Assembly: GCA_020444165.1 (NCBI GenBank)
Contig: JAHLLK010000035.1
Span: 1-56,892, forward strand
DNA from: Deltaproteobacteria bacterium
GTDB lineage: Bacteria; Desulfobacterota; Desulfarculia; Desulfarculales; Desulfarculaceae
Direction: 5' to 3'
DNA length: 56,892 bases
Shown: positions 13,750 to 21,375 of the stretch, piece after piece
Numbering within the stretch: position 1 is the first letter of the stretch
Layout of the letters: every line of letters starts with the position of its first letter
Program-made: the position numbers and the translations under genes
Notes under the pieces: model-generated
Database searches by the model: none
The model's input: the letters and a program-made list of their open reading frames with translations, nothing else
Told to the model about the DNA's origin: nothing

Positions 13750-16089
13750 TCAGGCCGGGGGCGGCTCCGGCGGGGAGCAGGCCGGGGCGCCCTCCCCCTC
13801 GGCCACCAGGCTCAGGTCCGGCACCACGATGGTGAACCTGGTCCCCTTGCCCGGCAGCGAGGTGTATTCCAGGGTGCCGCCGTGCTCCTCCACGATCTTC
13901 AGGCTGACCAAAAGCCCCAGCCCGGTGCCCCGGCTGCCCTTGGTGGAGAACATGCCGTGGAACAGATGCTCCCGGGCCTCGGGGGAGAGGCCGGGGCCGT
14001 TGTCCTCCACGGTGATGATCACCTGGCCGCAGCCGTCCCGGGTGTCGGAAATGGTTACCCGGCGGCGCCCCTCGGGCGGGGTGTGGGCGGCCAGGGCGTC
14101 CAGGGCGTTGGTCACGAAGTTCAAAACCACCCGCCGGATGCCAAAGGGGTCCAGCACCACCCTCTCGCAGGCCGGGTCGGGCTTGAGCACCATCTCGGCG
14201 TCCAGTTCGGCGGCCCGGCCGGCCACCAGGCCGGCAACCTCCTCCAGGGTCCGGTTCAAATTGAAGGTCTGGTACTCGGGCCGCCGGTCCTTGGCGTAGG
14301 CCAAGAGATCCTGCGAAAGATCCTCCATCTGGTCCAGGTTGCGCTTGATCATGCGCCAGCCCTGGCCGGCCAGCTCCAGATCGCCGTCGGTGAGCCCCTG
14401 ATCCACCAGGTAGGACGAGGTGCCCAGGCCGTGCAGGAGATTCTTGATGAGGTGGGCCATGCTGGCCGCGGTCTGCCCCACCGCGGCCAGGCGGGTCTTC
14501 TTGAGGAGCTGGGCCTTCAGGCGCTTGGACTCCCGGAGGTTTTGCAGGAAGAACACCAGGCCGCCGAAGGTGCCCTGGATGAACAGGGGGAAGGCCGAGA
14601 CCATCACCGGCAGGCGCTGGCCGCTGGCGGTCTTCACCACGGCCGGCCGCACCAGGGTCACCCCGGGGCGGGGGTTGTCGAAGATGGCCTTCTGCAGCAA
14701 GCGGCGCTGGGCCCGGGGGAAGAACTCTTCGTAGGAACGCACGCCCCGCACTTCGTGCTCCGGGATGCCCAACAATTCCTCGGCGCTCTGGTTGAAGACC
14801 TGGATCACTCCCCGGGGATCGGTGGCCATGATGGCGTTCAGGGCCTGGTCGATGAGCCCCTGCTCAAAGGCCCGGCGGCGGTCCAGCTCCTGCTCCATGG
14901 CCTGGCGTTCGGTGATGTCCCGGAGGTTGCCCAGGATGCCGGTGAGGTTGTGGTTCTCCTCCACCGGCCGGAAGCGCCCCTCCAACACCCGGGGGCCGCG
15001 GCCCGCCGTGTTCACCCGGAAGCGCACGGTCTCCGAGGCGCGGTCCTCCTTCACCGCCTGGCCGATGGCCTTTTGCAAGGCCGGCAGGTCCTCGGGGTGC
15101 ACCAGCCCGGCCGCGTCCAGATTCTCCAGGTTCTCGGCCTCCCGGCCCAGGATGCGGGCCACCTCGGGGTTGGCCATCATCATGCGCCCCGCCGGGTCCA
15201 CCAGGAACACGGCGTCGGTGGAGTTCAGCACCAACTGGCGGTAACGGCGGTCCTGCAGGCGGCTGGACAGGGCCACCTGGCGGGCCATGCGGTTGAAGGC
15301 CTGGGCCATCTCCCCCAGCTCGTCCGGAGCGGACACCAGCTCCACCAGGTTGTGCTCCCCGGCGGCCACCTTGCCGGCTTCGGTGACCAGGCGCTTCACC
15401 GAGCGGTTCACGGTGAGGATGACGCTTACCCCGATGAAGGTGGAGATGGCGAAGAACAGACCCAGGGCAAAGGCCAGGGTCCGCCAGAAGTCATGCCGGA
15501 ACTCCTGGTCCACCTTGGCCAGGTTCATGGCCACGTCCAACACCCCCAGCACCTTCTGCTGCGCGGGATGAAAGTGGCAGGGCGGACCGGAGCAGACCGG
15601 TTCGTTGTAAATGGGCAGGATGGTGGAGAGCACCCGTTCGCCGTGGTCGTTGACGAAAAACCGGGTGCGGTCTTCCTGGGGCAGCTTGGCCAGGGGCGCG
15701 TCAGAGGAGTGGCACCCGTAACAGGCCTCGGCCTGCATGTCCACCACCCGGCCGATCTCCTCGTCCTGCGAGGAGAACATGATCTGACCGTCCTTGTTGA
15801 ACACCCGGATGCGTTCGATGCCCGGGACCTTGGCCAGGTCCTGAATGATGCGGTGCTGGCTCTCGCGCTCGTTTTTCAGCATGGACCAGTAGGTGGCCTG
15901 ACGCACCGAGTCCACGAAGCCCTCGGCTTGCTCCTGGGCCCGGTCCTCCAAACGGAATTTCTGCTGGTTGATCTGGAGCCAGGCCGCCCCGGCCAGGGCC
16001 AGGAACAGAATGAAGCCCACCGTGGAGGCCAGCTTGAAGGACAGCGAGTGCAGAAGGCGATGAGGTAATTTTTTCAGCAGGTTCCACAT
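13750..16089 (-). CDS. membrane sensor histidine kinase with periplasmic c-type haem motifs
   Basis: A 779-residue kinase (from ATG 16089; GTG at 16143 is possible). Transmembrane helix 1 spans residues ~17-38 and helix 2 ~204-226. Between them is a periplasmic sensor with CYGCH (residues 123-127, CxxCH) and CSGPPCH (166-172, Cx4CH), and conserved NEPVC and VLGVLDV. HAMP follows (~227-280), then two PAS domains (~285-400, ~410-525). The H-box is SMAHLIKNLLHGLG. The ATPase has N-box LNFVTNALDAL, G1 EDNGPGL, F-box and G2 GTGLGLLVS. Such haem-binding kinases in this phylum are thought to sense redox state, NO or O2; the ligand is not known here. No partner response regulator is adjacent. It is divergent from rseC. 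Confidence 0.9.
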   Translation of the reverse strand: MWNLLKKLPHRLLHSLSFKLASTVGFILFLALAGAAWLQINQQKFRLEDRAQEQAEGFVDSVRQATYWSMLKNERESQHRIIQDLAKVPGIERIRVFNKDGQIMFSSQDEEIGRVVDMQAEACYGCHSSDAPLAKLPQEDRTRFFVNDHGERVLSTILPIYNEPVCSGPPCHFHPAQQKVLGVLDVAMNLAKVDQEFRHDFWRTLAFALGLFFAISTFIGVSVILTVNRSVKRLVTEAGKVAAGEHNLVELVSAPDELGEMAQAFNRMARQVALSSRLQDRRYRQLVLNSTDAVFLVDPAGRMMMANPEVARILGREAENLENLDAAGLVHPEDLPALQKAIGQAVKEDRASETVRFRVNTAGRGPRVLEGRFRPVEENHNLTGILGNLRDITERQAMEQELDRRRAFEQGLIDQALNAIMATDPRGVIQVFNQSAEELLGIPEHEVRGVRSYEEFFPRAQRRLLQKAIFDNPRPGVTLVRPAVVKTASGQRLPVMVSAFPLFIQGTFGGLVFFLQNLRESKRLKAQLLKKTRLAAVGQTAASMAHLIKNLLHGLGTSSYLVDQGLTDGDLELAGQGWRMIKRNLDQMEDLSQDLLAYAKDRRPEYQTFNLNRTLEEVAGLVAGRAAELDAEMVLKPDPACERVVLDPFGIRRVVLNFVTNALDALAAHTPPEGRRRVTISDTRDGCGQVIITVEDNGPGLSPEAREHLFHGMFSTKGSRGTGLGLLVSLKIVEEHGGTLEYTSLPGKGTRFTIVVPDLSLVAEGEGAPACSPPEPPPA

Positions 16090-16302
16090 CTCGGTCGTCC
16101 AGCGGGGGGGATGGAACTCGCGCCCGGAGCGGCGCCCTGCCACCCGGCGGAAGAGAAATGGGGCGGGCGTGGTGAATTATATCACACTCCGCGTTCCGCT
16201 GCTGCCGAACCGGGCCCGCCCCGCCCCGGCGCTTGGCTTGGTGAGCTTCACCCTTCGTGGTAAAATTCGGTCATGGACACGTACATTAATCGGCAGACCC
16301 AC

Positions 16303-16773
16303 ATGGAAGAGGAGGGCCAGGTCACCGCCATCCGCGGAGGCGTGGCCACGGTGGAGACCGTCCAAAAAGAGGCCTGCGCCCATTGCGCGGCCAAGGGAGC
16401 CTGCGAGGCCCTGGGCGGCGACAAAACCAGAACCATCACAGCCCTTAACGAGGTCCACGCCGAGGTGGGCGACCGGGTGATGCTGGCCGCTCCCCGGAAG
16501 ACGGTGATGGGGGCGGGATTTTTGGTTTACATAGTGCCCGTCTTCGCACTATTGTTAGGCGCTGTCGCGGGCAAGAAATGGGGTCCTCTCCTGGGCCTGG
16601 GTACCCAGGGGGGGGCGGTGCTTTTCGGCGTGGCGGCTCTTTCCCTCTGCTGGCTGGGACTGCGTTTGATTTCCAACCGCGTGGCGGGAAGCAAGAATTT
16701 TACCATCAGGGTGGTTAAAATAGTGCAAAAGGGAGACACGGATGCTTTGGACGAATGTTCTACTGGCCTATGA
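16303..16773 (+). CDS. SoxR-reducing / sigma-E regulator RseC family membrane protein
   Basis: RseC-type proteins help reduce SoxR or modulate envelope stress and often accompany the Rnf complex. The N-terminal cytoplasmic segment carries the cysteine cluster ACAHCAAKGAC. Two transmembrane helices follow (FLVYIVPVFALLLGAVAG and AVLFGVAALSLCWLGLRLIS). The start MEEEGQVTAIRGGVATV aligns with the family N-terminus; ATG 16273 would add ten residues, and neither has a clear ribosome site. 156 residues is normal. Its 3' end overlaps the universal stress protein gene by 32 nt. Unusually, no rnf gene is in sight. Confidence 0.82.
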   Translation: MEEEGQVTAIRGGVATVETVQKEACAHCAAKGACEALGGDKTRTITALNEVHAEVGDRVMLAAPRKTVMGAGFLVYIVPVFALLLGAVAGKKWGPLLGLGTQGGAVLFGVAALSLCWLGLRLISNRVAGSKNFTIRVVKIVQKGDTDALDECSTGL

Positions 16774-17209
16774 CAGTTCGGCCCCGGCCCTCAGAGCGGT
16801 GGAGTATGTGGGCCAGATGTACTCCAAAGTAGAGGGAGCCAAGGTCACCCTGTTCTTGGTGGAGGACAAGCTGCCCGGGACGGACATGGTGGAGACCCAC
16901 TTCACCAGCCAGGTCAAGGCCCGCATCGGCGCTCTGGAACGGGAACAGGAGGCGCGTCGCCAGCAAATGGACGAGGCCAAAAAGCACCTCTTGCGCATGG
17001 GCTTCGACGATAGTCAGGTCAAGATCAAGATCGGCGAGAAGAAGAAGAGCGTGGCCAAGGCCATCATCGACGAGGTCAAGACCGGCCAGTACGGCACCGT
17101 GGTGGTGGGCCGACGGGGCGCCAGCGACATCCAGAACATGCTGTTCGGCTCCGTGGCCAGCAGCGTGATCAGCAACCTCCAGGGAGCCACCATCTGCGTG
17201 GTGGAGTAA
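16742..17209 (+). CDS. universal stress protein, UspA family
   Basis: A 155-residue single-domain Usp. It starts NVLLAYDSSAPALRAVEYV (beta1 and the Asp that contacts ATP). It ends GTVVVGRRGASDIQNMLFGSVASSVI, the G-x2-G-x9-G-S/T nucleotide-binding signature of ATP-binding Usp proteins. The central part has a long charged helix (EREQEARRQQMDEAKKHLL). Translation starts inside the end of rseC (overlap 32 nt), so the two are coupled. A strong terminator follows. The signal it responds to cannot be read from sequence. Confidence 0.92.
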   Translation: MLWTNVLLAYDSSAPALRAVEYVGQMYSKVEGAKVTLFLVEDKLPGTDMVETHFTSQVKARIGALEREQEARRQQMDEAKKHLLRMGFDDSQVKIKIGEKKKSVAKAIIDEVKTGQYGTVVVGRRGASDIQNMLFGSVASSVISNLQGATICVVE

Positions 17210-17233
17210 GGCTCCTTACATAGGGTGTTCAGA

Positions 17234-17258
17234 ACGGGGCCCGCGGGCCCCGTTTTTT
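17234..17258 (+). terminator. intrinsic terminator of the rseC-usp operon
   Basis: ACGGGGCCCGCGGGCCCCGT forms a near-perfect self-complementary stem (17234-17253) followed by TTTTTT, 25 nt after the usp stop codon. Confidence 0.9.
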
Positions 17259-17316
17259 GCTGGCAGCGTGCCGCTGCTGGCGTAGCGGGTCGTGCGAGGC
17301 CAGTCTCCGCACCAAC

Positions 17317-17531
17317 CTCGCGCGCTCCCGAAGCAGGGCCGGGGCCAAGCGGGTCACCCGCCGCGTAGCCGCGGCTGGCGTAGCGGGTTGGGATAGCTTG
17401 CCCCTTGAACGTTATCTCGCGCGCTCCCGAAGCAGGGCCGGGGCCAAGCGGGTCACCCGCCGCGTAGCCGCGGCTGGCGTAGCGGGTTGGGATAGCTTGC
17501 CCCTTGAACGTTATCTCGCGCGCTCCCGAAG
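17317..17531. repeat. 99-bp tandem repeat, two full copies plus a partial third
   Basis: Each unit begins CTCGCGCGCTCCCGAAG and ends GCCCCTTGAACGTTAT. Copies start at 17317, 17416 and 17515, exactly 99 nt apart; the first two are essentially identical apart from the first flank and the third breaks off after ~17 nt. A further partial match (GCTGGCGTAGCGGGT) precedes at 17277. Because 99 is divisible by three, any open frame through it repeats every 33 codons, but no convincing gene covers it. Confidence 0.85.
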
Positions 17532-17962
17532 TGATGCCGTGGCTAGCGAACCGCGCCAGCGCTCACCCGCCCCGGGAAGCGGCGGGGGGCCGCCCCCAAC
17601 CCGGGGGAACCGGCCGCCGTCGGATGCCGGGCCATTCCCCAGCCGGTGGGGCCGGCCTCGATGACCACCCCCCACCTTGCTCGCCAACTTCTCCCGCACC
17701 CGGCTCACCGCCGCGGACTCGGGCCGGGGGAGCCAGATGGCCGTCTGGTCGCCCGCCCGCCGCCAGGCGGGGGGCTGGCTGCCCCGGTGAGCGTCGCTCC
17801 CCAGGTGGAATTTCTTTACTTCAAAACCTCTTGCGCCTTTCGGCCAGCCTGCTGGGCGACGCCTTGCCCTGTTGGCCCCCATATTTATCGTTGCGTTCGG
17901 TTGCTTCCAACCCAATACCAGGCGGCCGACCTGGCATGCCCTTCCCGGCTCTCCCGCCGGCT
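17532..17962. other. intergenic region downstream of the GNAT operon
   Basis: No gene is supported. The left part is GC-rich with clustered CCCGCCCCGGGAAGCGGCGG-type runs. The right part (17810-17930) is AT-richer and contains TTCAAAACCTCTTGCGCC and CGTTGCGTTCGGTTGCTTCC, possibly decayed repeat or former coding sequence. Confidence 0.4.
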
Positions 17963-18991
17963 TCATTCCCCGCCGGTCACCGCCTGCCAATCCGCCCGGA
18001 CCAGCTCCAAGAGGCGGGAAAAGTCGGGCATGATGTGAAGCTGCTCCCAATGGGGGCGGCGCGCGGTCCGTTGCAGGAACAGGCCGTCGTAATCGAACCA
18101 GCGGGGATAGAGCCCGCCCAGGAAAAAGCCCGCCTGCCGCAGCACTTCCACCACCCAGCCCACTTCCGGCTGCCCCAGGTTCACCCGGAGCTGGAGCACC
18201 TCCACCCCCCGGCCGGCCAAATCCTGTTGCAGTTCGGCCAGGCGGACGGGCAAGTCCCGGCCCACCAGGGGCAGGTCCACCCGCGCCGCCTGGGCGAAGT
18301 CATACACCTGGCTACGCATTTCGCTCTCCATGGCCGAGGGCGTGGTCTCCAGCGCCGGGGAAAACCGGCGCTCCAGTTCGGTCTCGCCGTAGATTTCCCG
18401 CAGCGGGGCCGCCAGGGCTCCGGGCAAAAACACCCCATGGGGCCGGGGCTGCATCTCCCGGAAGTTCCACAGCATGGAAACCCGCTCCGCGGGATCCTTG
18501 CTCCGGTCATAGGCCGTGGCGGGCATCAAGTCCATCTCCAGGCCCGTGAAGAAAAAACCCTGGTTCAACATGGCCTTCTGCATGTGGGTGTGGTTGCAGA
18601 CCGGCTCGCCGAACAGCACGGTGATGTTGGGATTTCTCTCCCCCTCCGCGATGATGGACTCATTCAGCTTAAGGTTGAGCCCGCGGCGGCGGTATTTGGG
18701 GATCACCAGCGAGCCGCCCCCCTCATACACCCGGGGGTCGCAGCCGTTGCGGTACATGTTGGCCGTGCCCACCACCTCCTCCCGGGGGGTTATCGCCACC
18801 CAGGTGAGGATGTCGGCGGTGCGGTTGGCCTCGGTGAGCGCCGCGGGCTCGTAGTAGGTGCGGATGGGATAGTCCCCGCCATACACCACCCGGAAGCAGG
18901 CAGCCACCCCCGGGGCGTCCTGGGGGCGCATGGGCGCGATCCGCACGTCTTGGTCCGGGGCGATGGCGTCTTCATAAGCGGTGTAACTCAT
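17963..18991 (-). CDS. GNAT-family acyltransferase with C-terminal GNAT-like half
   Basis: A 342-residue protein. Residues ~15-155 form a GNAT acetyltransferase domain: VRIAPMRPQDAPGVAACFRVVYGG (beta1-alpha1), VGTANMYRNG, then LVIPKYRRRGLNLKL, the acetyl-CoA pyrophosphate loop (R/Q-x-x-G-x-G/A type), and NQGFFFTG. The C-terminal ~120 residues end QAGFFLGGLYPRWFDYDGLFLQ, resembling the end of a second GNAT-like fold and similar in layout to the C-terminus of the 21376-22683 protein. The acceptor is unknown. It is the last gene of a minus-strand operon with an MFS exporter, a HisC-like aminotransferase and an ATPase-GNAT fusion. Confidence 0.8.
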   Translation of the reverse strand: MSYTAYEDAIAPDQDVRIAPMRPQDAPGVAACFRVVYGGDYPIRTYYEPAALTEANRTADILTWVAITPREEVVGTANMYRNGCDPRVYEGGGSLVIPKYRRRGLNLKLNESIIAEGERNPNITVLFGEPVCNHTHMQKAMLNQGFFFTGLEMDLMPATAYDRSKDPAERVSMLWNFREMQPRPHGVFLPGALAAPLREIYGETELERRFSPALETTPSAMESEMRSQVYDFAQAARVDLPLVGRDLPVRLAELQQDLAGRGVEVLQLRVNLGQPEVGWVVEVLRQAGFFLGGLYPRWFDYDGLFLQRTARRPHWEQLHIMPDFSRLLELVRADWQAVTGGE

Positions 18992-19024
18992 GGCCTTTCT
19001 CCCAGCTAAGGTAGCGGTTCAGGA

Positions 19025-20260
19025 TCAGGCCCGCCGGCGGAACACCAGGGGCAGGAGCGCGGCGCCGGCCAGACTGCAGCCGGCCGACGCCAGGAACACG
19101 GCGCCATAGCTGGCCCCGGCCAGGATGAGCCCCCCCACCAGGGGGCCGAAGAACAGCCCGGCCTGGAAGGCTTCCAGACCCAGGTTGATGTTCAGGGGCC
19201 GGAAGCGGGGTTCGGAACTGTCGAACAACAGGGCGTTCAACAGCGGCATGGCCACCCCCCAGCCCAGGCCCAACAGGACGCCCAGGCCCAGGAACACGGT
19301 GAGCGGACTCACCCCGCCCACCGCGGGCAGCCACCAGGCCAGGGTGCCCAGCGCCGCGAAGCACAGAGTCAGAAAGCCCAGGGCCCCCCCGAGCGCGGCC
19401 TTCTTGTTGGTGCGGTCGAACCAGGAGCCCAACACCACCCGCACCAGGATCTCGGCCAGGGTGTTGGCCGTGAAGAACCAGCCCACGTTGGCCACCCCCA
19501 CGCTCTTGCCCAGCCCCTCGGCAAAAAAGAACACCCCGCCAAAGGCGGTGTAGGCCAACAGGGAGACGCCCAAGAGCCCGCTCACCCGGCGGTCGGTCAG
19601 GTTTTCCTTCAGTTCCCCCAGGTGGATGCGCTTGGCGCCGGCCGGCCGGGCCGCGCCGCCGGGGGAGCCGGTCAGGGCCAACAGCGGCAGGTTCACCAGG
19701 AGGAACAGGCCGGCGAGGTTCAGGACCGGCAGGAACCCGCCCCAGACCCGGAACAGCCAGATGGCCACCGGCGGCACCACCGCGAAAGGCAACAGGGTGA
19801 TCACGGCCATCATGCCAAAGGCCTCCCCGCTGCGGGAAGGGGGGATGGCCGCCACCAGGCGGGCGGTGGCCGCCACGCCCAATACCGTGTACACCGCGCC
19901 GTGCACGATGCGGACGGCCATGAGCGCCGCCGCGCCGGTGAAAAAATTGTACAAGGCCAGGGAGGCGATGCAGCCCAGGCTGGAGAAAAGGATCCAGCGC
20001 CCGGCGTTGTGAGGCTCCATGAGTGGGCTGATCACCGGCCGCATGAGCACCGCCACCAGGGAGAACACTCCGATCAAAAGCCCGCTGGTCTCCTCGCCGA
20101 GCCCCAGGCCCAGGAGGTAGGAGTTGAACTGGAAAAACACCGCCATGTTCAGGAAGCTGCAAAAGATGATGCACAACAGGCAGGTGAACTCCCGGGTCCA
20201 CAAAGGCGGCCGGGCGGCAGCGGCCTCGGCCGCGGGGGGGGCGGGGGCGGAGTTGGTCAT
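19025..20260 (-). CDS. MFS transporter (probable exporter)
   Basis: A 411-residue major facilitator with about twelve hydrophobic helices. Segments include LLCIIFCSFLNMAVFFQFNSYLLGLGLG, a RPVISPLMEPHNAGRW loop after helix 2 (motif A position), VRIVHGAVYTVLGVAATARLVA, and in the second half WFDRTNKKAALGGALGFLTLC (repeat of motif A). This resembles the drug/arabinose exporter branch rather than a sugar symporter; the cargo is unknown. ATG at 20260 overlaps the stop of the aminotransferase gene (ATGA). The frame runs on upstream, but that part lies inside the aminotransferase gene. The coupling suggests it exports or imports a product of the same pathway. Confidence 0.88.
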   Translation of the reverse strand: MTNSAPAPPAAEAAAARPPLWTREFTCLLCIIFCSFLNMAVFFQFNSYLLGLGLGEETSGLLIGVFSLVAVLMRPVISPLMEPHNAGRWILFSSLGCIASLALYNFFTGAAALMAVRIVHGAVYTVLGVAATARLVAAIPPSRSGEAFGMMAVITLLPFAVVPPVAIWLFRVWGGFLPVLNLAGLFLLVNLPLLALTGSPGGAARPAGAKRIHLGELKENLTDRRVSGLLGVSLLAYTAFGGVFFFAEGLGKSVGVANVGWFFTANTLAEILVRVVLGSWFDRTNKKAALGGALGFLTLCFAALGTLAWWLPAVGGVSPLTVFLGLGVLLGLGWGVAMPLLNALLFDSSEPRFRPLNINLGLEAFQAGLFFGPLVGGLILAGASYGAVFLASAGCSLAGAALLPLVFRRRA

Positions 20261-21369
20261 GGATAAAGGATGTTCTCCAGGGCTCGCACGAAATCTGCCA
20301 TGGCCTGGTGGTGGCCCACGCTGACCCGGATCCAGTTGGGATAGCGGAAACCGGTCATGGAGCGGATCATCACTCCCTGGGCCATGAGCTTGCGGTAGGC
20401 CAGAGTGTCGCTCATGGCCAGGCGCAACATCAGATAGCAGCCCTGGTCGTCCTGCACCGTAAGCCCCAGCCGGCCCAACTCCCGGCGGAGATAGGCTTTT
20501 TCCTCCCGCACCAGGCGGCGGGTGGCGGCGATGTGCTCCTCGCCGTGCTCCAGGGCGGCCAGGGCCGCCTCCTGGGCCAGCCCGTTCACCGAGTACACCA
20601 CGCAGGTGCGGCGGATCACGTCCACCACCTCGGGGCTGCCGGCCAGATAGCCGATGCGGAGCCCGGCCAGGCCGTACATCTTGGAGAAGGTCCGGAACAC
20701 CACCAGGTTGGGGTAGCGGGCCAGGAGGCCCAGGGAGTCGGGATAGGCCGGGTCCTCCACGAACTCGGCGTAAGCCTCGTCCACCACCACGATCTGGCGG
20801 CCGTTCACCGCGTCCAAAAAGGCGGTCAATTCCGCTTGATCCCACCAGGTGCCCGTGGGGTTGTTGGGGTTGCAGACGAAGTGAATCTTGCTCCTGGCGT
20901 CCACCCGGGCCAGCATGGCCGCGGGGTCGAAGCGGAAGTCCCGGAGCGGGGTCAGCCGGGCCTCGAACCCCGAGAACTCGGCCACCCATTCATACACCGC
21001 AAAGGTGCGGTCCGCGGTGATGATGTTGTCGCCGGCCTGGCAAAAGGCCTTGATCACAAAGGCGATGACCTCGTTGGCCCCGTTGCCGCAGAGGAACTGG
21101 TCCGGGTCCAGGCCGAACTTGCGGGCCAGGGCCTGGCGCAGGTAGTACACGTCGCCGCTGGGGTAGATGGCCGCCTGGGCCGGGTCGAACTCCGCCAGCA
21201 CCCGGCGGGCCGCCGCGGGGGGGCCCAGGGGGTTCTCGTTGTTGTTCAGGCGGTAGAGATGGTCCACCCCGTAGAGCCGCATCAGCTCCGGATCGGGCTT
21301 GGAAGGTATGTAGGCCTGGAACCCCTTGATGTAATCCGGCACCAGGCGGTCGAGCTGGGGCGTACTCAT
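20257..21369 (-). CDS. HisC-like PLP-dependent aminotransferase
   Basis: A 370-residue fold-type I aminotransferase closest in motifs to histidinol-phosphate aminotransferase. It has RLNNNENPLGPP near the N-terminus, YPSGDVYYLRQALARKFGL, FVCNPNNPTGTWW, VVVDEAYAEFVED (PLP-binding Asp) and FRTFSKMYGLAGLRIGYLAG with the catalytic Lys. It ends GFRYPNWIRVSVGHHQAM, the substrate-binding Arg segment. It sits not in a his operon but in one with an MFS and GNAT proteins, so it may act on another amino acid, as HisC/CobD paralogues do. It is 6 nt from the upstream ATPase-GNAT gene and overlaps the MFS gene. Confidence 0.9.
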   Translation of the reverse strand: MSTPQLDRLVPDYIKGFQAYIPSKPDPELMRLYGVDHLYRLNNNENPLGPPAAARRVLAEFDPAQAAIYPSGDVYYLRQALARKFGLDPDQFLCGNGANEVIAFVIKAFCQAGDNIITADRTFAVYEWVAEFSGFEARLTPLRDFRFDPAAMLARVDARSKIHFVCNPNNPTGTWWDQAELTAFLDAVNGRQIVVVDEAYAEFVEDPAYPDSLGLLARYPNLVVFRTFSKMYGLAGLRIGYLAGSPEVVDVIRRTCVVYSVNGLAQEAALAALEHGEEHIAATRRLVREEKAYLRRELGRLGLTVQDDQGCYLMLRLAMSDTLAYRKLMAQGVMIRSMTGFRYPNWIRVSVGHHQAMADFVRALENILYP

Positions 21370-21375
21370 GGTTGC

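Noticed and set aside
13396..16068. 890-residue plus-strand frame across the sensor kinase
   Set aside because: It overlaps a kinase with intact H, N and G boxes; the plus-strand product has no recognisable domain.
17317..17531. CRISPR array
   Set aside because: The unit is one 99-bp block repeated twice, not short repeats with unique spacers, and no cas gene is near.
17257..17664. Possible protein with a 33-residue repeat over the tandem repeat
   Set aside because: No ribosome site, Arg/Ala-rich repeat forced by the DNA period, and the frame starts inside the terminator.
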